The translations under genes were made by a program, and so were the position numbers. Below, piece after piece: positions 24,471 through 35,007 of a DNA stretch of 64,000 nt. Positions within the stretch are counted from its first letter, which is position 1. The number at the start of each line of letters is the position of its first letter. The stretch is taken from positions 74,510,992 to 74,574,991 of the forward strand of contig NC_079498.1 of the NCBI RefSeq assembly GCF_030052815.1. Reading direction: 5' to 3'. Under the pieces are notes generated by a model that did not search any database, had not been told where the DNA came from, and worked only from the letters and a program-made list of their open reading frames with translations. This DNA is from Hevea brasiliensis (Eukaryota > Streptophyta > Magnoliopsida > Malpighiales > Euphorbiaceae).

Positions 24471-25215
24471 TGTAACACCCTCACTGTAGCAATTCTGTAC
24501 ATTCTACTGTTCAGGTGACTGGTGTCGGTCCGGACAGCTAGAACGTCTAGAAAAATATTGAAACTAAAAGTGAGAAACCATATTTAACTCAAATAATAAA
24601 AAGAAAAATATAAGAAAAATTTTAGAAATAAGATACAACCAAGTTAAATGAGCTAGTGCCCAAGTGATGGGTAACCTAGTGAGAAGTTGCGGTCCTCACA
24701 ACTAGGAGCCCTAACCCTGAGAAAAAATTCATAAAATAATTTTTGGGACTCCATAGAAGAGTCATTGAGGTTTCTATGGAATTAGAATGCCAAGAAAATG
24801 CTTAGAAAAATTTTTAGAATGGTACAGACGATTTTGGCTCAATAAGCTAAACGGATGGCATTTGGGTCATTTTGTCTTTAGAGATGATTTTTGGCTGACT
24901 TGTCCAATTAAGTAAATAATTATTATAACATAAAATGTGAATAAATATTGCTAAAAATTTAATTGAAACTGAGTAGAAAAGAAAAGGAAAGAAAATGAAG
25001 GAAAATTGGGAATTTTGACATCATGCTTATGCAATTAAAATCCTCTCACCCAATCACAATGTGACACATGGCAATAACTCATTTAAAATGACTAAATGGG
25101 AAAAAAATGAAAGAAAACAAATTAGTTTCTTCCATTTTCCTCAGCTGCAATGAACCAGCTCTAGGGTATTCCACCATTGCCATCCCAACCAAGCTTCCTT
25201 TCCCACCATTTTACA

Positions 25216-25224
25216 CTATAAAAT
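25216..25224 (+). promoter_or_regulatory. TATA box of element A LTR
   Basis: CTATAAAAT lies about 115 nt upstream of the conserved splice donor AGGTTAGTGC. A pyrimidine- and A-rich leader follows. The position fits the U3/R border of a chromovirus LTR. Confidence 0.55.
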
Positions 25225-25332
25225 CCCTTGCTCCTTTCATTAAAAATTTTCCTTACACTTAGAGCAAGTCTTGGGCAGCAAAAAGAAGAGGAAAAGAGAA
25301 GTTCTCAAGCTTTGGAAATTAGTTAAATCAAG

Positions 25333-25334
25333 GT
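25333..25334 (+). promoter_or_regulatory. Candidate leader-intron donor in LTR
   Basis: AAGGTTAGTGC. The 10-mer AGGTTAGTGC is kept unchanged in LTR S (GT at 1661), B 5' (27483), B 3' (59365) and E (minus strand, 63528), while neighbouring bases vary. Confidence 0.45.
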
Positions 25335-26621
25335 TAGTGCCCAATTTATTCTCTCTCTCACTCAATTCATGTTTAAGGACATGATATAAGTTAAAATTGT
25401 AAGTTTAATGCATAAATTGAACTTTGAGAACTTTGAGACTTGAATAAAATTAGGGTTTGCTCATGTAATGGTATATGAGCATTGTAATGGTCAATTAGTG
25501 ACCATTTAACTATATGTGATAAGGAATTGAAGTGATTTAGGACAATGGAATTGAGGTTAAGTATGCTGCCCTTGGTAACCTACAATGCTGGGTGTGAGTC
25601 TAGCAGGTTTGGGCAACTGTAAAATGAAAGGTGTACGTGCAATTGGTGCAAGGCCAATTGGAATGAAACTAGTCCCATAATGGCACAACTTTCGTAAAGA
25701 AACCCTGCCCAGAAAGCCAGCCTAAGTTGACCTAAAAACTACCCAAATCCGGGTGACCAAAATGCTGTCCCTGGAAAATGACCAAATGAACCGTGTTTGT
25801 CCAGATGGTCATAACTCAGTGTAGAAAAGTTTAATTGACCTGAAAGTTTACCAGTAGAAAGTTGAGACATAGCCCTACAACTTTCATGGAGAAAATAAAC
25901 CCAAATTTTGACCATAATATGTTCAAAAACTGACCGAAGTCAATGTACAAAAATTGCAGAATTGATTCTGCCCAGAAATTCTGGAAAAATTGCAATCCGT
26001 CCAGTTATGGTTTTTAGGCCATAACTTGAGCTACAAAACTCCAAATGGGGTGATACGAAAAAAGAAATATAACTAGACACAATAAGAAACAACTTTGATG
26101 AAGAATATTTGGCCAAATTCTCACTGTAGAATGGCTTAACAGAATAGTGAACTCTAGCACCAAAAACTGAAATTTCTGATTTATTCACCATTAGTTAGAA
26201 TTATGGATTGGCAACTAATGCCAACACTTTTGGGAACCAAAATGTGGTAAATTTATGTGATTAGGACTTATGTAGCTATTATGCATTGGAAAGTCAATAA
26301 TTTGACCTAAATAGTAAAATGAATAGTAAACTTACATGTAAAGCATGAAAATTTAATCAATAACTTGGTAACGTGCCTTAGTACACCTATTAAGATTGGT
26401 TTGGATAGGTTGGCATGCCAATAGGGTTCAGTTAGCAGTACTGCACATGGCATTATGCCATTCAGTGATTTTATGGCCTTTAGCCATTCCGAAATTATGG
26501 TGATACTTGGCCTTGTGCCTAATAATTATTACAGCTTATTAGCTGTTTTGTTGCACACCGAGAGATACATATGTGACTGATGGTGTGACGGCCAGAGGTA
26601 CTTGGTACCCAGTGCCAGTTT

Positions 26622-27653
26622 TGTAACAACCTCCGTAGCAACTCCGTACATTCTATTGTTTCGGTGACCAGTGTCGGTCCGGACAGCTAGAACATCCGGA
26701 AAAATATTTAAACTAAAGTGAGGAACCATAATTAACTCAAATATTAATAAGAAAAATTTAACAAAAATTTTAGAAATAAAATACAACCAAGTTAAATGAG
26801 CCGGTGCCCTAACGATGAGTAACCTAGTGGGAAGTTGCGGTTCTCGCAACTAGGAGCCCTAGACCCAAGGAAAAATTCATGAAATAATTTTTGGGACTCC
26901 AGAGAAGGGTCATTGAGGTTCCTAGGGCATTAGAATGCCAAGAAAATGCTTAGAAAAATTTTTCAATTGGTACAGATAATTTTGGTCTGTTAAGCTAAAC
27001 GGAGGGCATTTTGATCATTTCGCCTTCAGAGGTGATTTTTGACCAACTTGTCCAATTAAGTAAATAATTATTTTGACATAAAATATGAATAAATATTGCT
27101 AAAAATTTAATTGAAAATGAGTAGAAAATAAAAGGAAAGAAAATGAAAGAAAATGGGAATTTTGACATCATATGATGTCATTAAAACAATTTTAACCAAT
27201 CACATGATGACACATGGTTGGCACTCACTTAAAATAAATAAATGGGCAGCAAATGAAAGAAAAAAATCAGAATTTCCTTATCTTCTTCCCTTTTGCCAAA
27301 CCATTGCCCATGGTTTCTTTCACCATTTTTCTTCATGAAAAGCTTCATCTTCCATAAATTCTTACCATATTTCCCATAAGCCCCAACACTAAAACTTGTT
27401 CCTGGACCTTGTTAGAGTGATTGGGAGCTAAGAAAGTTGAAGAAATTGAAGTTTGGTCAAGAAGGAAAATTGTTAAGTTAAGGTTAGTGCAAATTTCTAG
27501 ACCTCTTCCTTCTTTAATTCTTAGAATTAAGTTAACATGAGATGGAATTTCATGGAAAATAAATGAAACTATGCTTAAATGAAGAACCAAAATTTCGGCC
27601 AGTAATGAGAGCTTAGTGGTTTTATTGAATTGAGTTGATTACACATGCCTACT
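26622..27653 (+). mobile_element. Element B 5' LTR (truncated)
   Basis: Starts TGTAACAACCTCCGTAGC inside the A 3' LTR and matches the B 3' LTR (58499-59530) up to tacacatgcctact. At 27654 it changes abruptly to LTR D2. The remaining LTR, the primer site, gag and most of protease of B are absent. Confidence 0.82.
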
Positions 27654-29430
27654 TGTAACAACCTCCCTGACCAACTTGAGCTATACAACTCCAAATGGAG
27701 TGATTAAAAAAGGAAATCAAAGAAGACACAATGAGAAACAATTTAATGAAGAGAAATTTATTAAATTTACACTGTAGCCTAGTCCAATAGACAATAAACA
27801 TTGGCCATGAAATTTGGAAAATGGAAATAAAATACAATAAGCTTTAAAATAAAATTGGTAACATATACCAACACTTAGAGACTATAAAATGTGACAAATT
27901 GGGAACATTAAAATTGACTCACTTAGAGTGCATCAAAGGTCAATATTATAGGTTGACTAATGAAATGAATTGAAGGGAATAGTACTAAGAAAATTGAGAT
28001 ATTGGATTTTATTGTTAGAAACAATTTAACTGAGTACTGAGACACTTTAAATTGTGTGTTTCAGTTGAAAAGGATATTGAAAAGCATAAGGAACATTGAG
28101 TCAAGGCCTAGAGGCGACTCAAACTAGGTCTGTGCATAATACCTTTTATATTCACTGCTTTTACTAGAAACTTTATTTGGAGAAATGAGTTATGAATAAT
28201 TTTTTATTGTTTTGGCTTTGGGAATTTTATTTGACAATTATTGTGTTGCCTACTTTGTAAATGGAAATTTTGAGATAAAATGTGTTTAGTGGTATCAAAG
28301 CAAAGTAGGGACGATGATATGTAATGCCTACGATTCTTGGGAACTCTCACGCGTGAACTGTGGCGAAGCGTGACTCTCTTCTAAGGAGCTTGCAGGGACG
28401 GCGATACATAACGCCTGCAAGTGCTCTGATAAGTACACTATATTCCTTCCTCTTTGACTTGCTAGTCTGAGGTGAGTATGGATGAGTTCTCATTAGCTAG
28501 CTAGCCACCTCCCTCATTGATTTCGATTAGTTGGGTGAGTATGCCTTGTCGTGGTGTACAACACGGCATGATCAGAAAATTTGTGTCATGACCTAAGTTG
28601 TGTTATTGATTGGCAACACTGTGTTATTCAATTATTTGATCAAATTTGTGTTATGTGAGCTTTGAAAATTGTGACATGAAACTGTGAATCATTTGAATTT
28701 AAATTGTTAATAAATGTTTTATATTCCGCATTTTAAATTGTTATTATGCACCACTGAGTAAATTTTACTCAGTGATAGCTTTTTCATTGCTGTCGCAGGT
28801 AGACAGACAGATAAAGCAGCAGAGTAGGCTGCTTGTGCTATACTTTTGGGATTTTACTAGGTATATTGAGTATACCACTTCCTTGTAAATATTATTGTAA
28901 TGTATGTGCACTGTATGTATATATTATACTTGGTCTTGAGCAGTTGTAAACTAAAGTTATAAATTATTTTGGCCTGTAAATATGTTGTACTATAATTTTC
29001 TTATCTCAGCTTTGAAATACTTAGTCATTTTGCATTCTATTTTTAAAACTACTGAAAGTGATGTTGAATTGAGTTTGACTTATGTTTGAGAAAATTGATT
29101 TGTGTTGAGCCATATTAGAGTTTGGGACTGAAACAAATATATTGGAAGTGTTTTCTACAGGTATTTGAAGAACTGTTTTGCTCCAAATACAAACGGTACT
29201 CTGCCGAAATTTTTATAAAATTTGTGGCTATTTCAGACCTAATATGTGATTTAACTTCGATTAAAAAATTTTTAACACCTGTCAAAAGTGCTCACCACTG
29301 CAAAAAGAAATAAGAAAAGGTTTAAAATCTCTTGTAGTATATTTAATGAGTTATCAGTAGACGAAGTTTGGTAATTCATTAGGTATACTATGGGATCATG
29401 TTACATCTTACGGAGGCATAAGGTGTGACA
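27654..29430 (+). mobile_element. LTR D2 (plus strand), with unmatched flanks
   Basis: A 1777-bp unit starting TGTAACAACCTCCCTGACC and ending CGGAGGCATAAGGTGTGACA, related to D1 in reverse (the last ~90 bases and the gtgtgtttcagt block correspond). It lacks much of the LTR after its first ~19 bases. The flanks are CTACT on the left and GGAAG on the right, not a target duplication; B sequence on the two sides comes from the LTR and from protease. This points to recombination between two D-type insertions, or to a deletion. No gene inside. Confidence 0.7.
28753..28794 (+). other. Double hairpin in LTR D2
   Basis: ACTGAGTA (28753-28760) pairs with TACTCAGT (28766-28773), perfect over 8 bp. GATAGC (28774-28779) pairs with GCTGTC (28789-28794) with one wobble. 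GCAGGT follows directly. Confidence 0.65.
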
Positions 29431-29758
29431 GGAAGAGTGACCAAGACATCCAGGTCACTAATCCATTAGGCCATAATGTAGTGGTGAACAAGGTGTACAA
29501 GGGTTGCCCATTAAGGATTCAGGGGTATGAATTCTTGGCAAACCTGATTGAGTTGCCTTTCCATGAGTTTGACGTAATTTTAAGAATGGATTGGTTGTCA
29601 CGTCATAAAGCAATGGTTGATTATAAACTGAAGAGGATTTCTTTGAAAATACCTAAGGGTAATGAGATCACAGTTGTGGGGGAAAGGACAGATTTTTTGT
29701 CTAATGTCATCTCAGCCACAGTTGCAAGAAAACTGATAAGAAAAAGCTGTGAAGCCTT
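29431..29758 (+). pseudogene. Protease C-terminal fragment of element B
   Basis: Reads HNVVVNKVYKGCPLRIQGYEF and [20 protein letters not shown], homologous to A at 21150-21450. The fragment is open where A has its TAG at 21215. At 29758 the Ogre-like element interrupts it between the codons for CEA and YLAHVVD; B continues at 54806. Catalytic Asp and everything upstream are missing. Confidence 0.88.
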
Positions 29759-30304
29759 TGTCGACACCATATTTTGGCCGATCCCCCGAAATTAATAAAC
29801 TTTGAAGCCGATCCCCAACACAGTCCCCTTTGCCAACTGACCACACTTCCGATCTCCCCTCAAAAGGAATTTAATTAATACCAAGTCTCCAGGTCATTTA
29901 AAGCCTCACCGATCCCTCAAACCAATTCTCGAGTCCCCTGATCATTTAATTATATTTCTGATCTTTCTTGCCAAATAAGATTGAACCAACATTAGGCCTT
30001 CATGCCACCAGTCTTATTGCCGGTCTCTCATTTAAAAATTTGAGAATGAAAAAGGTTTTGACTCGGTTTAAAGATGATCCCGATCTCAAGTATTCAAAGC
30101 CAAAATTTTAATTAAGTCCCGTTTCGTAACTGATCTCATGCATATTGTGTTTTCTGATCTCCTATACTTAGATTAATAATCACTTTCAGTTGTCATTCTA
30201 ATATGTTCAAACAATCAAGTGCTCACGCAATTTAGAAACTTTCCGATCACAATCAATCATTGAACAAAACGGGAACTTTCATTTCATTTCCAAATTTATA
30301 CAAG

Positions 30305-32164
30305 TCATTCGGCTGGGGGATCACCCCCAGCCTGAACTACATGTTGTTCATTTTCTCTATCACCTTCAGCCTCCTCTTTGCTATCCTCACCTTCGTCCTC
30401 GGGAGCCAGGTTAGCCATCCAGGAGAAATCCTCCCCGGGATAACGCTTCTTGAGCTTAGCCAGGAGATCTCTGTGAGCATTCACATAAGCGCCGGCCACT
30501 CCGGTCACCATTTCTTCTTCTTTCGCCTTGAGCTCCTCAGCAAGATGAGCGAGTTGAGCAGCTTCATCAGCTCGGAGCGCCTGAACTCCCTCGAGAACAC
30601 GATCTCGCTCGGCCAGAACATGAGCTTGCTCGGCCAGCTTGTCCTCATAGAACTTCATTCGTCCCTCAATTTGAGATATGTAGTCCTGAGCGGACGAAAG
30701 TTGGGATCGGAGAGAAGACACCTCATGACCCATCTTCTCGACTTCCTTACCCAAGCGATGAGCCTTCTCCCGGACCATGTGTTGGTTCACCAAACACTCC
30801 ACGTTCAGGCTCATAGATCTGGTCAAGATGTCATCAAGGTTATCCGGAGACAGCCTATCCCGATCTTCTCGAAGGCAGATGGAGAATGCCAAAACCTTAG
30901 CGAAACCAGGGTTCTCTCGAACCGTGTGGTTCTTCTCCAATGAGTGGATCAGCACTGAGGCACCGCGGGAGAGAGTCCTTGGGGCAGACTGGGAAGGACC
31001 CCCTTCCACACTCGGAGTGACTGGAGGAGGTGCAGGCGGCTCTTCTCGGCGAGGAGGAGATCGGACCACTTCTATGACCTGAGGCTCAGAAGGTTGAGAC
31101 AAGCCTTCCTGTATTTCCCCGGGCTCATGACCACGCCTTTGAAGCAGCTCAGAACGCTTCATCTCCCGTACCTTCTGGGAGATCTCCCTCTTTCACTTTC
31201 GGCTCTCCTTGGAGGCTTCGCCGCTTGCCATACCTGTACAAAGAAGAGGTCAGTGAGATCGCTAAGGTCCAAAGATCTGAGATATGGAAAATACCGATGA
31301 CGAGATCAAAGAGCTAAAGCCCGCGATCTTGACCGGTGACCAGCTGCATAGTCCAATGGTGTAGCTCAGCCGTCACTGCATCCAAACAAGAGAACTTCTC
31401 CCTAGACGCCTGTTCCTTCAACTCCATCACCATTGCACCCTCTTCCCAGTTTAGGGCGATGTGCTTCGTAAGCAAGGGACCCTAATGCAGCCAGCTCCGA
31501 GGGAAGCCCTCAAAACCGTCCAGAATTTTTCTTCTCAAGATGAAGAAGCGGTTCTTCCAATTCTTCAAGGAGGAAGGCAAGTCGCTAAAAAAGCCCACAA
31601 TGGGGTTTCGCCTAGAAGAACCAATACTCGTCGTCCTTTCGATGAGTTAACCTGTGCAGTTCAGCGAACACCTTAGCTGTAGGTCGGAGCCCCTTAGCTC
31701 GGCATAGGCCTCGGAAGGCTACTAAGATCCGCCACGAGTTCGGATGAACTTGGGCTATGCACACTTGGTGATATTTTAAAACTTCTTTAAAGAAGTCGTC
31801 AAGAGGGAACCGCAACCTGGCTTTTAACTGTTCTTCATACACCATGATCATATCGTTCCTCTCAAAGAAGTGATCTGCTCGAAGGTCGCCATGACACCGG
31901 ATGAGTTAAATGCGAATCGGATGTTGTACTCTGGTGAGCATCGCAGTCGGTTTCTTGCAAGATTGATGGCAGCTCGTCCATAGGAAGATTTTCCCTCCCC
32001 AAAGAAGGCACATGCCTTGATGGTGCTGGTTGTCCCCGAGCTGGAACGGAGACCCTAGGAAGTTTAAGCCGCGCGCTTGGTCCGACCACCTCTACCTCAT
32101 CGGACGACCACGAGATCTGAATGGAAGGGGGGCTTATTGCTCTCTGACCCTCGGCACCACTCAT
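30305..32164 (-). pseudogene. Antisense LTR gene, 5' LTR copy: gypsy-type transposon domain + coiled coil
   Basis: A gene on the strand opposite to the retrotransposon, wholly inside its LTR. It starts at ATG 32164 (MSGAEGQRAISPPS), 155 nt after an antisense TATA box. Segments in order: acidic/Pro-rich N-terminus; the putative gypsy-type transposon domain (PF04195-like) with YEEQLKARLRFPLDDFFKEV, NSWRILVAFRGLCRAKGLRP and EYWFF (31612-31851); a WKNRFF-type block; a 61-bp intron (31234-31294); then a Pro-rich linker and long coiled coil, ending in an acidic tail (30305-31162). A frame-disrupting indel lies near 31915 and stops at 31612 and about 31190; the 3' copy has stops at other places, so the inserted parent was probably intact. 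Such domains are known from plant Ogre/Tat-type elements; the role is unknown. Confidence 0.7.
31234..31294 (-). other. 61-bp intron of antisense LTR gene (5' copy)
   Basis: On the minus strand GTATTTTCC...TTTGTACAG joins the end of the transposon-domain exon to GTATGGCAAGCGG of the coiled-coil exon. The length is 61 bp in both LTRs and is not a multiple of three; removal keeps the downstream frame. It is near the lower size limit for plant introns. Confidence 0.6.
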
Positions 32165-32318
32165 TTTCAAAGGAAACAGAGAATTTAAACTAAAAGAAAG
32201 ATCAAAACCCTTACCGGAGCTTGATCGGTGTCGGAGGAACTTGAGAAAATGAGAGAATTTGGAAGTTGTTCGCGAGAGACTGAAAATGACATAAAGGAGC
32301 AACTGGCTAACCCTACCC

Positions 32319-32328
32319 CTATTTATAC
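32319..32328 (-). promoter_or_regulatory. Antisense TATA box in Ogre-like 5' LTR
   Basis: GTATAAATAG on the minus strand, 155 nt upstream of the antisense gene ATG (32164), with a pyrimidine-rich leader between. The 3' LTR keeps it at 51192-51201. Confidence 0.6.
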
Positions 32329-32598
32329 TCGTCCGAGCATTTAATGCTCACGATGTTCCAGGTAGTGCATCGGATAGCGGGACTCGCCAGCTGTTCTGAC
32401 ACGTCTCACGAATATTCCGGAGATTCCATAAAGAGATTAGTTAACTATTGAGTGGCAGATTAAGGTGTTTTGAATTACGGATCGGATAAGAGTCATTCAA
32501 ATTAAGAGTCGGATCGGATAAATACTTCAGAGATCGAAAAATAATCAATGCAATAATAATAAAATGACAGTTGTCAAAATAAATTTTATTTCCGAAAA

Positions 32599-32737
32599 GA
32601 TCTGATTACATCATTCGGGCGATCTCTGGAGATCGGATTACATTAAAGGTCTAATTACATCATTTGGGCGATCTCTAAAGATCGGATTACATTAAAGATC
32701 CGATTACATCATAAGGGCGATCTTTATAGATTGGTGG
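32599..32737. repeat. 46-bp tandem repeat, 3 copies
   Basis: Units with gattacatcattcgggcgat and ctctagagatcgg follow one another three times; repeated in the 3' LTR at 51472-51608. Confidence 0.85.
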
Positions 32738-32911
32738 AACATCCTATCTAAAAAGCCTACGTCAAAGCCTAGTCTCGTGGCTGAGTCAAAAGATGTGTTT
32801 GACCAGGAGACCGGCTGGGGGGACTATGACTCTCATGAGAATGAGAGAGGTCGTCATCAAAGTTACCGCTCGAAACTGAGCCGCTGTCGGAACACCCAGT
32901 GTGGAGAGGAG

Positions 32912-33283
32912 CTAGATAAACACCAAGGAGCAGTCACCGGTGTTAAGGGGGATATTAGTAGTCTTCTCACCCGAAACCAGTTCACCGATTATATCGGGCG
33001 AACGATTCGAGATCGGCACGATCGAGGTCCTCGATCCAGATCGGTTGATTAGTCCAGTTCTCTCACTGTCATCAGCTAAGGTCATCATGATTTTTCGATC
33101 ACCGAGATCGTAAATTTTCAGGCAAGAAACAAAGAGGACAACCGGAAAAAGATTAAAAGCGGTCATTTTGTCTGGGATTGTTGCCGGAGTAGCTAGAACA
33201 AGGAAAATGAGGAGAATGGGGGAGAAAGTCAAGTGAGGTAGGGCTTCCCAGTTGAAGGTATATATATAAGAAAATTTGAGCAT
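32912..33283 (-). CDS. Second antisense ORF in Ogre-like LTR (uncertain)
   Basis: A 123-codon minus-strand frame, extended to 165 codons in the 3' LTR copy (51659-52156), where the stop at 32912 (TAG) is TGG. A TATA-like run TATATATATA lies at about 33259-33268 inside the frame, followed by a pyrimidine-rich leader and ATG near 33179 (MTAFNLFPVVLFV), so a shorter product may be the real one. I recognise no domain. The LTR copies are too similar for codon-level conservation to be judged. It may be chance. Confidence 0.3.
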   Translation of the reverse strand: MLKFSYIYTFNWEALPHLTFSPILLIFLVLATPATIPDKMTAFNLFPVVLFVSCLKIYDLGDRKIMMTLADDSERTGLINRSGSRTSIVPISNRSPDIIGELVSGEKTTNIPLNTGDCSLVFI

Positions 33284-33949
33284 TTATTGCAAGCAGAAAA
33301 CGAAGCGGACGCCTTGAGAATTGAGGGAAATAAATGCTTTGACTGGACCGAACCCGATAAAAAGGAAGATTGGTGTGGCAAAGATCGGTAGAATGGAGGC
33401 CGGCATGAAAGATCAGAAGAGAGCGTGTCAGGAAAGATCGGAAGAGAGGAACCCGGTATGAGAGATCAAAAAAGGATCACGTTGAAAATACTGGAAAGGA
33501 GGGGAGGTCGGAAGACAAAGAGAATAAGACAGTTCCTGCCGATTATCGTCATAATCAGAGTCGAGGTAGTTAAAACGTTGCAGGTGAAATCTCAACCGCA
33601 CGCCCCAGAATCGCCCGCATTACTGACATGTGCCAGAGTACGTCAGGACAGCACTGTACATCCTAATCTCCACCGTTGATCTTACTTGTAAGGACGAGCT
33701 CAGAGCCCTCGGATCGAAGAAGAAAACGACAAGATCAGCGCCTTTCACTCCTAGCCCTCAGATCGCTCTTGACAAAAATTTTGGGCCGTCATATTAGAAG
33801 AGAGAAAAGGACAAATACTCCGGAAGGGATCCCAGTCGTCCTTTCTGATTCTCTTTAATTCCCGAGCCCTTAGATCATGTCCTTCAAAATCTTAACCCTC
33901 CATCTCCCCCAAAACAGATCCTAACCCTTCATGGGGAGCACCCGGTTCC

Positions 33950-33958
33950 TATAAATAC
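33950..33958 (+). promoter_or_regulatory. Sense TATA box of Ogre-like 5' LTR
   Basis: CTATAAATA, in the context cccggttcctataaatacct. The genomic RNA would start roughly 30 nt further on, near 33985, followed by a leader with a strong donor at 34372. Confidence 0.7.
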
Positions 33959-34371
33959 CTACATGAAAAACTGTTCAGGGGGACGAAAAAAGAGAGGGCA
34001 GTGACTATAGGGGAAGAACTCTGAAACTTAATTCAGTTCGTTACTCTGTTTTTTTAGTGTTCATAAGAAAAACTTTTGAAGCCAGTTTTCTAAAGTGTTT
34101 TCTTGCAAAAGGGATTCTTGAATACTGAAACTCTCTATTTTCAGTTCATTCATTATCCTGTGGTGCTCTCATTTCCAGCTCTTTGTTTTCTGTAGTTCCA
34201 CTCCCATTGTCCAGGCTCAACCTCATTTAAACTCGGGTATTGTTTCGACCCGATTGCATTTTAGCGAAGCATCCTTCTTTCAAAGGCGGACCTTAACCTT
34301 CCAGTTACCAACTTGCAGTTCTATTAAGCTTTGTGATTCCATACTTAGTTATTAGATTTGGCTCCCTACAG

Positions 34372-34373
34372 GT
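34372..34373 (+). promoter_or_regulatory. Candidate leader splice donor in Ogre-like LTR
   Basis: CTACAG followed by GTGAGT, an excellent donor match, about 390 nt after the expected start site. The 3' LTR keeps it at 53247. Acceptor candidates lie before ORF1 (36761) and before gag (39043). Confidence 0.5.
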
Positions 34374-35007
34374 GAGTGCTTGTATTGCCATTTTATTAAG
34401 TGCTCGTTTTCATTTTACGCATTTCCTTTGTTCTTTTATGTACGTAGTTTTTTTTCTTTTTTTTAAGTTTATATTTGCACTAAAGAATACCAAAAGGTTA
34501 ATCTCGGGTTTACTTCTTTATTGATCAGTCCATTCTTTTTGTTAATCTTTGTTATTTCTGAATGCAAGTCTTCTAGTCTCGAATAATGTATAAGGGGTCG
34601 GATAAAATGTAGGTAACCCTGTCTTAAGGGTCTCTTTAAAATAATAAAAGGTCTAAACAATGAGTTGGGAAAATAGTAAGGCCGATTCACTAGAATAATG
34701 CAAAAAACAATTGAGTAAGACGACACAAGGCAGAGTAAAATCGAACTTTAAGATAGATAAATGAGATAGATCGGGTATCAAAAGGTACTGGTAAGGCGAC
34801 TACATAGAAAGGTCGAAAAATTTGGTTTGGTGTCTCCTGACTAGTTATAAGATACCAATGAATTAAAAGAAGCCTTATTCCGAGCCTCCCCCCCCCCCCT
34901 GCATCTTTAAATGCCAAAACCCTTAGTCCTAGGATTTCGTGACGGGTAGCTGTAATCAAGTTTCGAGATATCGGAAAAGTCCTTATCTGATCCCTATTAA
35001 AATAAAA

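Larger units (their letters stand above)
24471..26621 (+). mobile_element. Element A 3' LTR, first part
   Basis: Begins TGTAACACCCTCACTG after the polypurine tract. Its 26155-26621 part aligns with window positions 1-470. A TATA-like CTATAAAAT lies at 25216-25224 and the likely splice donor AGGTTAGTGC follows at 25331-25340, so transcription probably starts near 25250. Palindromes TTGGCATGCCAA (26410-26421) and GCAGTACTGC (26435-26444) are present. Element B interrupts it at 26622; the remainder is not in this window. Confidence 0.88.

Noticed and set aside
30260..30943. 227-codon plus-strand ORF in both Ogre-like LTRs
   Set aside because: It is the opposite strand of the antisense coiled-coil exon. 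It recurs at 49126 only because the LTRs are duplicates, and its composition fits a shadow frame.
32777..33052. Plus-strand ORF starting MAESKDVFDQ in the LTR (and at 51650)
   Set aside because: No domain, no promoter on that side, and it overlaps the antisense frame; kept only as a weak possibility.
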